The notes under the pieces are model-generated. The model was given only the letters and a program-made list of their open reading frames with translations, was not told the DNA's origin and did not search any database. Positions 31,895 through 39,748 of a stretch of DNA of 64,000 bases are shown one piece after another (position 1 is the stretch's first letter; every line of letters begins with the position of its first letter). A program made the translations under genes and the position numbers. This DNA comes from JAAFIP01 sp043747295 (lineage in GTDB: Bacteria; Pseudomonadota; Gammaproteobacteria; Burkholderiales; Burkholderiaceae_C): assembly GCA_043747295.1 (NCBI GenBank), contig JAYTPK010000052.1, positions 1 to 64,000 of the forward strand, read 5' to 3'.

Positions 31895-32866
31895 TTATAA
31901 AAATTGAATGACCTGCAGCAAAGCTGTAAGTTCAGCCTGCGGTGCAAAAAGTGGCGCGCTCACTGCGCATTGTGACTTTAATGTGTCGATAAAGTGCGGC
32001 TCGTCCTTACAGCGTTCTAGCAGTAAGGCCAATGCACGGGCGTCCCCCACGGGGAAATAGCCGTGGTAATCATCACCTAGCATGCCCACGTTACCGGGGA
32101 TGTCTGAGGCTATCACCGGCGTGCCGCTGCACACGGCCTCCATCACCACATGGGCGCCGCCTTCCATTTTGCTGGCGTGCACCAGCACATGGGCGCGCTG
32201 AATTTTGGCGCGGGTTTGCGCATGGGGCAGGGCACCTAGCCAAGTGTAGTTTTTGCAAACCGCGGCGGTGGCTTTAGCGTCTTGGGTTAACGCCTCGTCC
32301 AGCCCAGCGCCAATATGGTCTATAAAAATGTCCTCGCGCGCTTGCAGCAGCCGGGCGGCTGCAAATAATGTTTGCGGTAGCTTTTCGTCACGCAGATGGC
32401 CCACCATCACCGCGCGCAAGCGGGCTGGTGTTTTGGGCAAGGTTTGGCGGCTGGTGGTGGACTGCAGCACCACATGGGTTTTAGCTCGGTGCTGGGCCGG
32501 TAATTCATTCATTCCCAAAGGCTGCAGAACTATTAAGCGCGCGGCTGCATCCAAAGACTGCTTGGCTTGCGTATCCGTATGGATGTCACGGTATAAGTCT
32601 GTGCCTGTCAAAACGACGACCAGCTGACTGCTTCCACGCTGCGCTTGCCAAGCAGCTACCGCGCTGGCGCTGCGCCGGGCGTGTAAGGCCAGCAGGATGT
32701 CGTCCGACTCGGCTAATTCGTCGGGCCAGTGGTTGGTAATGCGGGTACGATAGTGTTTAGACAGCAGCGTAGCCCAGCGCTTGGCCGTTTGCCAGTTGCC
32801 ATTGTTGGCGTCTGACAGGGCAGGGCTGACGATAACGATGTTTTTGATTATTTTGGAACGGTGCAT
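31895..32866 (-). CDS. senB: Selenosugar synthase SenB (GT-B glycosyltransferase)
   Basis: A 323-residue GT-B-fold protein. The N-terminus I-V-I-V-S-P-A-L-S-D-A-N-N-G-N-W-Q-T-A matches the selenosugar-synthase family (formerly an unnamed glycosyltransferase family found beside egtB-like genes). The nucleotide-sugar site is K-M-E-G-G-A-H-V-V-M-E-A near residue 235, with G-T-P-V-I-A-S-D-I-P-G-N-V-G. Known SenB joins selenophosphate and UDP-N-acetylglucosamine to give a 1-seleno-sugar. It is followed 11 bp later by senC, and its start codon overlaps that of divergent senA by two bases. Confidence 0.87.
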   Translation of the reverse strand: MHRSKIIKNIVIVSPALSDANNGNWQTAKRWATLLSKHYRTRITNHWPDELAESDDILLALHARRSASAVAAWQAQRGSSQLVVVLTGTDLYRDIHTDTQAKQSLDAAARLIVLQPLGMNELPAQHRAKTHVVLQSTTSRQTLPKTPARLRAVMVGHLRDEKLPQTLFAAARLLQAREDIFIDHIGAGLDEALTQDAKATAAVCKNYTWLGALPHAQTRAKIQRAHVLVHASKMEGGAHVVMEAVCSGTPVIASDIPGNVGMLGDDYHGYFPVGDARALALLLERCKDEPHFIDTLKSQCAVSAPLFAPQAELTALLQVIQFL

Positions 32867-34118
32867 GACAGCTCAAATTATGCGGCACAACAGCGCATCA
32901 GACCGCACCAGGGCGGCAAATGACGGCGCAGCCCAGCCTTGGCCTAGCTTGGCCGATGACCCCGCCCTGTGGCGGCGTGCCAGCGCAAGCCAACTGCAAG
33001 CAGCTTTGCGCGATGTGCGCGCGGGTACGCTGGCCGTGTTTGATGCTTACGTTGCTGCGGGTAGCCTGCATGTACCCTACAGCGACGAGCTTAACCCCCC
33101 GCTGTGGGAGCTGGGTCATATTGGCTGGTACCAAGAGCTGTGGATTGGCCGCAACCCCCAGCGCGCTGCAGGCATTGCCTATCAGCATACGGTGCCCCGC
33201 ACGCCATCGCTATTGGCGCATGGCGACAGTTGGTATGACTCTGGCACCGTGCCGCACGCCAGCCGCTGGCATTTGCCGCTGCTAGACCCACAGGCCTGCA
33301 AAGCTTATTTGGCTGCCACGCTAGAACAAACCTTGGCCTTGCTGGCAGTAGCTGGAACAACAGACGATGACTTGTACTTTTACCGCTTAGTGCTGTTCCA
33401 TGAAGCCATGCATTTAGAAGCTGCCATCTACATGGCGCAAGCGCTGGGCGTGGCGATGCCACTGCCAGACGGCACAACAGATACTATTAATTTAATAGCT
33501 ACTCAAGCAGTAAATACTTGGACTACAGGGCAATTAAGCATCCAAAAGCAGTCTTGGACGCTTGGTTTTGACCAAATAGGCTTTGCTTTTGACAACGAGC
33601 TGGGCGCACACAGCCTAGAGCTTGCAAACTACGCCATTGATGCACGACCAGTCAGCTGGGGGCAGTACATGCGCCATGTGCAGCACAGCGGCTGCGCGCT
33701 GCCGCGCTACGTGCGCGCTACCGAGCAAGGCTACGAGCAGCAAGTGTTTGGCCTATGGCAGGCCATGCAGATGGGTGATAGCGCGGTGCATTTGAACTAT
33801 GCCGAAGTATTGGCTTATTGCGACCACGCAGGCCGCAGGCTACCAACTGAGGCCGAGTGGGAGTGTGCCGCCATCACCCAAGGCAGCGCGTTTGCTTGGG
33901 GCGATGTGTGGGAATGGACTGCCAGCACCTTTGCGCCTTTTCCAGGTTTTACAGCGCACCCTTACCTTGACTATTCACTGCCGTGGTTTGGCACCCGCCC
34001 GGTGCTGCGCGGTGCCTGCCAAGCCACGCAAAGGGTGATGCGGCACCCCAAATACCGTAACTACTTTATGCCGCAGCGCACCGATATTTACAGCGGCTTT
34101 CGTACCTGTAGTTTGTAA
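32865..34118 (+). CDS. senA: Selenoneine synthase SenA (EgtB-like nonheme iron enzyme)
   Basis: 417 residues from ATG at 32865; ATG at 32880 is an alternative, and upstream frame is shared with the senB 5' end. The N-terminal DinB_2 domain carries the iron triad: H in E-L-G-H-I-G-W-Y-Q-E near residue 84 and H-E-A-M-H-L-E (HxxxHxE) near residue 182. The C-terminal FGE-sulfatase domain has P-V-S-W-G-Q-Y near residue 262, R-L-P-T-E-A-E-W-E near residue 325 and the closing G-F-R-T-C. SenA performs oxidative C-Se bond formation between hercynine and the selenosugar. EgtB itself is the alternative call; senB and senC beside it decide for SenA. An interspersed element codes for the linker between the two domains. 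Confidence 0.88.
   Translation: MTAQIMRHNSASDRTRAANDGAAQPWPSLADDPALWRRASASQLQAALRDVRAGTLAVFDAYVAAGSLHVPYSDELNPPLWELGHIGWYQELWIGRNPQRAAGIAYQHTVPRTPSLLAHGDSWYDSGTVPHASRWHLPLLDPQACKAYLAATLEQTLALLAVAGTTDDDLYFYRLVLFHEAMHLEAAIYMAQALGVAMPLPDGTTDTINLIATQAVNTWTTGQLSIQKQSWTLGFDQIGFAFDNELGAHSLELANYAIDARPVSWGQYMRHVQHSGCALPRYVRATEQGYEQQVFGLWQAMQMGDSAVHLNYAEVLAYCDHAGRRLPTEAEWECAAITQGSAFAWGDVWEWTASTFAPFPGFTAHPYLDYSLPWFGTRPVLRGACQATQRVMRHPKYRNYFMPQRTDIYSGFRTCSL
33482..33528 (-). repeat. Interspersed AT-rich element, copy 9, inside senA
   Basis: Read in the senA frame it encodes T-I-N-L-I-A-T-Q-A-V-N-T-W-T-T-G, identical to the peptide from the pbpC copy at 18861. It sits between the DinB_2 and FGE-sulfatase domains. 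Confidence 0.95.
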
Positions 34119-34147
34119 TTTTTGCAGGTGCAGGATTAATTCCGCAG

Positions 34148-34167
34148 CAAAGTAGTGGGCTACTTTG
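34148..34167 (+). promoter_or_regulatory. Stem-loop upstream of Fe-S subunit gene
   Basis: CAAAGTAG-TGGG-CTACTTTG is a perfect 8-bp stem 30 bp after the senA stop, with no T run. It may protect the senA transcript end or act in the leader of the next gene. Confidence 0.5.
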
Positions 34168-34243
34168 TGGCCTCCTCAAACACTGGTGTAAGAAAGACAT
34201 ACTCAGCGCTACAAAATATGCATTGATTTGAGGAGAGGTATGC

Positions 34244-34975
34244 ATGGCAACAGCACTGATTAACCCTGCCACTGGCAAAACCCCGCGTTGGAAAATGGCG
34301 CTTGACGTGGAGCGTTGCATCGGCTGCCACGCCTGCTCAGTGGCCTGCAAGGTCGAAAATAAAGTGCCATTAGGCCGGTTTCGCACCAAGGTGTACTACT
34401 ACGACCAAGGCAAGTTTCCTAAAGTTACGCGCAACTTTTTACCCACACTGTGCATGCAGTGTGAAGACACGCCGTGCATTAAAGCCTGCGATAACAAAGC
34501 CATTGAGATGGGCGCAGACGGCATAGTGCGCGTGATACCCGATAAATGTGACCACTTAGGCTCTTGCGAGACTGCATGCCCCTACGGTGCCATCGGCTGT
34601 GACGACAACGATATTGCCGACAAATGCGACTTTTGCTCGCACCGGCTGGAGGCCAATATGGAGCCGGCTTGTGTAGAAACCTGCCCGGCAGAAGTATTTT
34701 TCTTTGGCGATGCTAATGACCCCGCCTCGCCTTACAGCCAGTTCATGGTCAAAAACAAAGGCCAAACCCGGGTGCTCAAACCCGAAGAAAAAACCGTGCC
34801 TTCGGTGGACTACAAAGGCCATAACGTGGCCATGGAAGCCAAAATTCCCAAAGGCAAAGTGCATGACCCGTACTCGTACGAGATCGAAACCTGGACATCG
34901 CTGGAGAGTCAGTTTCCCAAACGCAAGCGCGTGCTGTGGGCCAAGCCCGCCCACATCACAGGCACCAAAGTGTAA
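34244..34975 (+). CDS. Four-cluster ferredoxin subunit (DmsB/PsrB-like)
   Basis: A 243-residue cytoplasm-made protein with no signal peptide. Cluster motifs in order: C-I-G-C-H-A-C-S-V-A-C near residue 25, C-M-Q-C-E-D-T-P-C-I-K-A-C near residue 70, C-D-H-L-G-S-C-E-T-A-C-P near residue 102, and C-D-F-C with C-V-E-T-C-P near residues 130-150. The third motif has three cysteines instead of four; Leu replaces the second. It passes electrons to or from the catalytic subunit encoded 10 bp downstream, probably exported with it by the Tat route. The ribosome site (GAGGAGAGG) is strong. No NrfD/DmsC membrane anchor is encoded here. Confidence 0.88.
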   Translation: MATALINPATGKTPRWKMALDVERCIGCHACSVACKVENKVPLGRFRTKVYYYDQGKFPKVTRNFLPTLCMQCEDTPCIKACDNKAIEMGADGIVRVIPDKCDHLGSCETACPYGAIGCDDNDIADKCDFCSHRLEANMEPACVETCPAEVFFFGDANDPASPYSQFMVKNKGQTRVLKPEEKTVPSVDYKGHNVAMEAKIPKGKVHDPYSYEIETWTSLESQFPKRKRVLWAKPAHITGTKV

Positions 34976-34985
34976 GGAGCGCAGC

Positions 34986-37604
34986 ATGACCACCATCAAA
35001 CGACGTGAAGCGATCAAGCGTGGCTTTGCAGCGCTGTCTACCCTGGCCTTGGGCGAGACGATTTTGTTAGCCCCAGAAAACGCTAACGCCCAATTGTTCA
35101 AGCCTAAAGACCGCAAGCTGTACGGCGTGCGCAAGCTACAGCGCCGTGCATCAGGCAAAGGCCGCTTGAAAAACGACTACAGCAAAGCGGTGATTAAGAA
35201 AGGGGTGTGCCTCAATTGCTCTACCGTCTGCGGCATACAGGGCTATGTGATTGATGGCAAGCTGGTCAAAGTATCTGGTAACCCACTAGACCCCAACAAC
35301 GGAAAAAGCCTGTGTGCCAAAGGCCAAAGCGGCCCGACGATTAACGACTACGCAGACCGTTTGCAGTTTCCGCTCAAGCGCGTAGGCAAGCGCGGCGAGG
35401 GCAAGTGGCAACGCATTACTTGGGACGAGGCGTATACCGAAATCTCCACCCGCATCCGCAAAGCGATAAACGAAGGCAAGCCAGAAGAGGTGGCCATCCA
35501 AATTGGCCGCTCGCGCATTGCCGAAGAAATGACGCGGTTTTTAAACGCCATTGGCTCGCCCAGTTTGTTTAACCACCGCTCGCTATGCTCCAGCAACAAG
35601 CGCGCTGCCAACTATGTGAGCCTGGGTGAGACCGACTGGGAAAGCGCTGACTTTGAGCGCACCAAATATATTTTGAACTTTGGTTCCAACTTTTATGAAG
35701 CCCACCAAGGCGCTATCCATGCTGCCAAACGCATTATCAGAGGCCGCTTTGACAATGGCGCAAAACTCGTTACTTTTGATGTGCGGCTGAGCAACACGGC
35801 AGGTCGCTCAGACGAGTGGATACCACTGAATCCTGGCACAGATGGCGCGATGGCGCTGGCTATGGGCAACGTGATCATGCAGGCCAACCTGCACAACGCC
35901 AAGTGGCTGGATACATGGAGCAATATCAAATCCGAAGAACTTAAAACCTGGATCAGCCGCTACACAGCTGAATGGGCCGAAAGCGTGACCGGTATTGCCG
36001 CAGCAGACATCAAACGCATCGCGCTGGAGTTTGCCAAGGCCGCACCGCGCGCCGTGGCGTTTACCAACCGTGGGTCAGCCGCACACTACAACGGCTTTAA
36101 CAACGACCGCGCAGTGATCATGCTCAACGCCATTGTGGGTAGCATAGGCCAAGAGGGCGGCTACTGCTACACGGTAGAGCCTACGCGCGTGCCGCCCAGC
36201 GTATTCCCGCAGCCCTCGCCCCAGCCGCCTGCGCCTACCGCTAAAAGCTTGATAGAAAACCCACCCGAGTGGCCACTGGCCAACAAGTGGCAACGCATGA
36301 AGGTGGGGCAGATTGTCTATAAATACATAGCCGAAGGGCGCGGCAAAATTCAGGTGTACCTAAGTTACACCGTCGCTGCACCACTGACCTGGCCCGAGGG
36401 CCGCAGCTTGGTAGTCGACGTGCTGAAAGATGAAAAATTGATTCCCTTTCATGCCTGCTCTGACGTCGTGTACAGCGAGCAAGCGCACTACGCAGACATG
36501 ATATTGCCCGATGCCAGCTACATGGAGCGCTGGGGCTTTGACACCCGCAACAACATGGAGCTGCGCGACTACGTCACCCTGCGCCAGCCTATGGTGGAGC
36601 CACCGGGCGAATGTGTGAGCTTTGTTGATTCGATGATTGAAATTGGCAAGCGCATCAGCCCTGAAACCGCCAAATACTTTCAGTTTAAAAACCATGAGGA
36701 ATGGCTCAAGCTGCGCAGCACAGGCCTGACCAAGCGTGTGGGCGAAGACGGCTGGGGCTACATGGTGAAAAACGGCGTATGGCAAGACACCAGCAAGCCA
36801 AAATACTACAACCTGTACAACTGGGACGTGGAGGCTGCCCAGCTGAGTGACAGCCGTGTAGATGAAGCTACACAAATCATTTACCGCAAAGCTGCCAATG
36901 GCGTTGAATCTAAAGTCGGCTTGATGGTAGACGGCAAAGCAAGGCGTGGTTTTTTAACCCCATCACGTAAATTTTCCATTTACCACGAAGACATTGAAGC
37001 TGCAGGCAAGCAAGTGGGTTTTAAAGACAACGGCATGCCAGAGTTTTTCCCGGTGGAGAGCTTTGTGCACATGAAGCCGAACCATTTGCATTTGGTCACT
37101 TTCAAGTGGAACGTGCACACCCAGGGCCGTACGGCAAGCCAGAAGTATTTGAGCGAAATCGTGCACCACAACCCGATGTGGATCAACACCCAGACGGCTA
37201 AAGACTACGGCATTAAAACCGGTGACTTGGTGGAGCTGTCCACGTTCCGTCCCTATGGGCACGACATGAAAAACGGTGGCGACTTTATCGGTAATGCCGT
37301 GATCACTGCCTATGTGACCGAGGGCATTCACCCGCGTGTGCTGGCAGTCAGCAATTCACTGGGCAATTTGTGGCACGGCCGTGCGGCTAGCGCTGGCAAA
37401 GCAAATCGCAACTCGCCTAAAGTTGGTTTGGACCAGACTGACAGCCTTGCTGACCAAGACCTAGACGAAGATATTTGGTGGGACCCGCGCAACGGCGGTG
37501 TGGGCGCAGGCTACAACATCAATTCAATTTTGCCTATCCAAAGTGCGCCCTTGGTAGGTATGCAAGGCTGGTACGACACGGTCTGCTCAATTCGCGCGGT
37601 GTAA
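34986..37604 (+). CDS. Molybdopterin oxidoreductase catalytic subunit (DMSO-reductase family)
   Basis: 872 residues from ATG at 34986 (AGGAG upstream); a longer frame from 34704 only overlaps the ferredoxin gene. The N-terminus K-R-R-E-A-I-K-R-G-F with a cleavage site after A-N-A is a Tat-type signal, so a periplasmic location is likely. The 4Fe-4S motif C-L-N-C-S-T-V-C ... C-A-K-G is near residue 76. In the molybdenum-ligand region, R-S-L-C-S-S-N suggests cysteine ligation, as in PsrA/PhsA/TtrA/ArrA-type enzymes. The C-terminal molybdopterin-binding domain contains H-L-V-T-F-K-W and N-S-L-G-N-L-W-H-G-R. The substrate is unknown; sulfur or selenium oxyanions, arsenic compounds or formate are all possible. 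It lies inside the selenium locus. Confidence 0.88.
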   Translation: MTTIKRREAIKRGFAALSTLALGETILLAPENANAQLFKPKDRKLYGVRKLQRRASGKGRLKNDYSKAVIKKGVCLNCSTVCGIQGYVIDGKLVKVSGNPLDPNNGKSLCAKGQSGPTINDYADRLQFPLKRVGKRGEGKWQRITWDEAYTEISTRIRKAINEGKPEEVAIQIGRSRIAEEMTRFLNAIGSPSLFNHRSLCSSNKRAANYVSLGETDWESADFERTKYILNFGSNFYEAHQGAIHAAKRIIRGRFDNGAKLVTFDVRLSNTAGRSDEWIPLNPGTDGAMALAMGNVIMQANLHNAKWLDTWSNIKSEELKTWISRYTAEWAESVTGIAAADIKRIALEFAKAAPRAVAFTNRGSAAHYNGFNNDRAVIMLNAIVGSIGQEGGYCYTVEPTRVPPSVFPQPSPQPPAPTAKSLIENPPEWPLANKWQRMKVGQIVYKYIAEGRGKIQVYLSYTVAAPLTWPEGRSLVVDVLKDEKLIPFHACSDVVYSEQAHYADMILPDASYMERWGFDTRNNMELRDYVTLRQPMVEPPGECVSFVDSMIEIGKRISPETAKYFQFKNHEEWLKLRSTGLTKRVGEDGWGYMVKNGVWQDTSKPKYYNLYNWDVEAAQLSDSRVDEATQIIYRKAANGVESKVGLMVDGKARRGFLTPSRKFSIYHEDIEAAGKQVGFKDNGMPEFFPVESFVHMKPNHLHLVTFKWNVHTQGRTASQKYLSEIVHHNPMWINTQTAKDYGIKTGDLVELSTFRPYGHDMKNGGDFIGNAVITAYVTEGIHPRVLAVSNSLGNLWHGRAASAGKANRNSPKVGLDQTDSLADQDLDEDIWWDPRNGGVGAGYNINSILPIQSAPLVGMQGWYDTVCSIRAV

Positions 37605-37612
37605 CGATCGTC

Positions 37613-38599
37613 TTAGCTGCCAGCCCAAAACACGGCAAAGTAGCCGCGTTCATCGGTCCAAGCTTGCGTGGTAGAAAACCCTGCTGCGTTGAGCATGGCA
37701 GAGAATTTTTCTACCGTCCACTTGTAGGAGTTTTCGGTGTGGATGCGCTCGCCCTTGGCAAATGCACGTTGGTAAGGTTTGCTGTGCAAAGTCCATTGCA
37801 CACTGGTGGCCTGCTTGGCCTGCAGATGCATTTCAATGCGCGACAGCTCGGTGTTAAAAAACGCCACATGCTGCCAGTCGCGCACATCAAAATTACTGCC
37901 CAGCAGGGTGTTGATATGGCGCAGCATGTTCAGGTTAAAAGCCCCGGTCACGCCCAGTGGGTCGTCATACGCAGGTTCCAGCACGTCAATGGCTTTAACC
38001 AGGTCAACACCAATCAGCAGCCCACCGCCGGGCTGGCCCTTGGCGCACAGGCGCTGCACGCGCTGCAAAAATGCCAAGGCATCGTCGGGTGCAAAGTTGC
38101 CGATGCTAGAACCTGGGTAGAAGGCTGCAATAGGGCGCTGCACCGCCTCGGCCAGCAAAGGGGCAGGCAAGTCTAGCGACGATGAAAAATCCATACCCAC
38201 CCCAGCCATGCGCATGATGGGGTGCTGCTCGGCCAGGCCAGACAGCACACCGCGCAAATAATCGGCTGAAATATCAATGGCGATGTATTGACTGGGCTTG
38301 ACGGCAGCAAACAGGCTGGCGGCTTTGGCACAACTGCCAGCGCCTAAATCTACCATGCAAGCATTGGCTGGCAATGTATGGGCGAGCGCCTCGCGCTGGG
38401 CTGTGAATATGCCTGCCTCGGTGCGGGTAGGGTAGTACTCTGGTAGCTCGGTGATTGCATCAAACAGGCGCGAACCCAAGGCGTCATACAGGTATTTGGG
38501 TGAGGTGTGTGCCTGCGTTGCCAACAAACCAGCGGCTAGTTCAGCTTGAATGGCGCTGGGGTTGGCGGCGTAAAGATCAAAAAAGCGCAATGCGGGCAT
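37613..38599 (-). CDS. egtD: L-histidine N-alpha-methyltransferase EgtD
   Basis: A 328-residue SAM-dependent methyltransferase that trimethylates histidine to hercynine, the shared precursor of ergothioneine and selenoneine. Diagnostic parts: the N-terminal S-P-K-Y-L-Y-D-A-L-G-S-R-L-F near residue 33, Y-Y-P-T-R-T-E near residue 55, the SAM loop M-V-D-L-G-A-G-S-C-A-K near residue 82, F-Y-P-G-S-S-I-G-N-F near residue 140 and C-terminal E-N-S-Y-K-W near residue 290. It is convergent with the Mo-enzyme gene (9 bp apart) and divergent from the selenium-type ABC transporter. It would feed SenA 3.5 kb away. Confidence 0.93.
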   Translation of the reverse strand: MPALRFFDLYAANPSAIQAELAAGLLATQAHTSPKYLYDALGSRLFDAITELPEYYPTRTEAGIFTAQREALAHTLPANACMVDLGAGSCAKAASLFAAVKPSQYIAIDISADYLRGVLSGLAEQHPIMRMAGVGMDFSSSLDLPAPLLAEAVQRPIAAFYPGSSIGNFAPDDALAFLQRVQRLCAKGQPGGGLLIGVDLVKAIDVLEPAYDDPLGVTGAFNLNMLRHINTLLGSNFDVRDWQHVAFFNTELSRIEMHLQAKQATSVQWTLHSKPYQRAFAKGERIHTENSYKWTVEKFSAMLNAAGFSTTQAWTDERGYFAVFWAGS

Positions 38600-38663
38600 G
38601 GATAAAAGGTGTGATGAGCGTTGTAAGAAACAGTCTGCACAAAAGACAAAAGACCGTGTGCAT

Positions 38664-38677
38664 ACTGATTCATCAGT
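38664..38677. promoter_or_regulatory. Palindromic operator candidate between egtD and ABC transporter
   Basis: ACTGAT-TC-ATCAGT is a perfect inverted repeat, 65 bp upstream of egtD and 130 bp upstream of the transporter. A second hairpin-capable segment (CCGT-T-GTATCTTAC-ACGG) follows at 38687-38704. The regulator is unknown. Confidence 0.45.
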
Positions 38678-38770
38678 CTGTTAGTTCCGTTGTATCTTAC
38701 ACGGGCTATCAACTCATTTGATGGCCATCGGTCTGCACTGTTTTGTGATTCCTGAGAGAATATGCTCAAT

Positions 38771-38793
38771 GTCCCGTTGTAAGGGACTTTTTT
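38771..38793 (+). terminator. Terminator-like hairpin just upstream of transporter start (possible attenuator)
   Basis: GTCCC-GTTGTAA-GGGAC followed by TTTTTT, ending 3 bp before the GGAGG ribosome site of the ABC substrate-binding protein gene. The stem is short (5 bp), so function is uncertain. Its position in the 5' leader suggests attenuation rather than ending an upstream gene, since egtD points away. Confidence 0.45.
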
Positions 38794-38806
38794 ATGGAGG
38801 AAGTTT

Positions 38807-39670
38807 ATGCGCCGTCAAGTTTTGAAATCTATGGTCTTTGCTGCACTAGCCGCTATGGCTGGTGCAGCCTTTGCCCAAGCGGGCGGTGTGTTTCGCGTCA
38901 CCACCATCCCTGAAGAAGCTGCCACCGAGCAAACCCGCAAGTTTGGCCCGATTGTGAAATACCTTGAAAGCAAGCTGGGCCAAAAAGTAGAGTTCATCCC
39001 CGTCAGCGACTACCCTGCCGCTGTGGAAGCCCTTGTAAATAAACAAGTTGACATGGTGTGGTTTGGCGGCTTTACGCATGTGCAGGCCAATGTACGCTCG
39101 GGCGGCAAAATTGTGCCGATTGCCCAGCGCGAGGAAGATACCAAGTTTCAATCGGTGTTTATCACCAAGCCAGACTCTGGCATCAAAACCTTGGCTGACC
39201 TCAAAGGCAAGCAAGTCAGCTTTGGTTCGCAGTCGTCCACCTCGGGCCACTTGATGCCGCGCAGCTTTTTGCTGGACGCAAAAATTGATCCAGACAAAGA
39301 CTTCAAGCGCGTAGCCTACTCAGGTGCGCACGATGCCACCATCGCCTCAGTCACCAGTGGCAAGGTAGACGCTGCTGCGCTAGACATTACGGTGTGGAAC
39401 AAGTTTGTCAAAGAGGGCAAGGTGACCGACAAAGACGCCACTGTCTTCTTTACCACGCCCGGGTACTTTAACTACAACTGGTCAGTGCATGCCGACATGC
39501 CAGCGGCGCAGCGCGAGCGGGTAACCAAGGCACTGCTCGACATCGATCCTAAAACAGCAGAAGGCAAAGAAATTTTGGACCTCAACCGCGCTACCCGCTA
39601 CATCGCTACCAAGCCAGACAACTACAAAGGCATTGAAGCGGCTGCACGCAGCGCGGGCCTGCTGAAGTAA
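38807..39670 (+). CDS. ABC transporter substrate-binding protein, PhnD-like, putative selenium oxyanion type
   Basis: A 287-residue periplasmic protein with signal peptide ending A-A-F-A-Q-A. It is PhnD-like in fold. Signatures seen: V-T-T-I-P-E-E-A-A-T-E near residue 31, V-W-F-G-G-F-T-H-V-Q-A near residue 84, S-Q-S-S-T-S-G-H-L-M-P-R near residue 144, Y-S-G-A-H-D-A-T near residue 175 and Y-F-N-Y-N-W-S-V near residue 224. The S-S-T-S-G-H-L-M-P-R and S-G-A-H-D-A-T blocks fit the group commonly annotated as putative selenate ABC transporter binding proteins, found near selD. The context with senABC supports selenium. Phosphonate or phosphite uptake is the alternative. Confidence 0.85.
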   Translation: MRRQVLKSMVFAALAAMAGAAFAQAGGVFRVTTIPEEAATEQTRKFGPIVKYLESKLGQKVEFIPVSDYPAAVEALVNKQVDMVWFGGFTHVQANVRSGGKIVPIAQREEDTKFQSVFITKPDSGIKTLADLKGKQVSFGSQSSTSGHLMPRSFLLDAKIDPDKDFKRVAYSGAHDATIASVTSGKVDAAALDITVWNKFVKEGKVTDKDATVFFTTPGYFNYNWSVHADMPAAQRERVTKALLDIDPKTAEGKEILDLNRATRYIATKPDNYKGIEAAARSAGLLK

Positions 39671-39690
39671 ATAATTAGCAATAGTGAAAC

Positions 39691-39738
39691 GCTATAAAAA
39701 TAATAGCTGTTTGAGCAGTAAATACTTGGACTACAGGG
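39691..39738 (-). repeat. Interspersed AT-rich element, copy 10
   Basis: Occupies the gap between the binding-protein stop (21 bp) and the ATPase start (10 bp), so it sits within the operon transcript and where the ATPase ribosome site should be. Confidence 0.92.
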
Positions 39739-39748
39739 TGATTTGTTT

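Noticed and set aside
34704..34985. 94-codon N-terminal extension of the molybdopterin oxidoreductase
   Set aside because: It overlaps the ferredoxin gene in another frame; ATG at 34986 has AGGAG and begins a Tat-type signal peptide.
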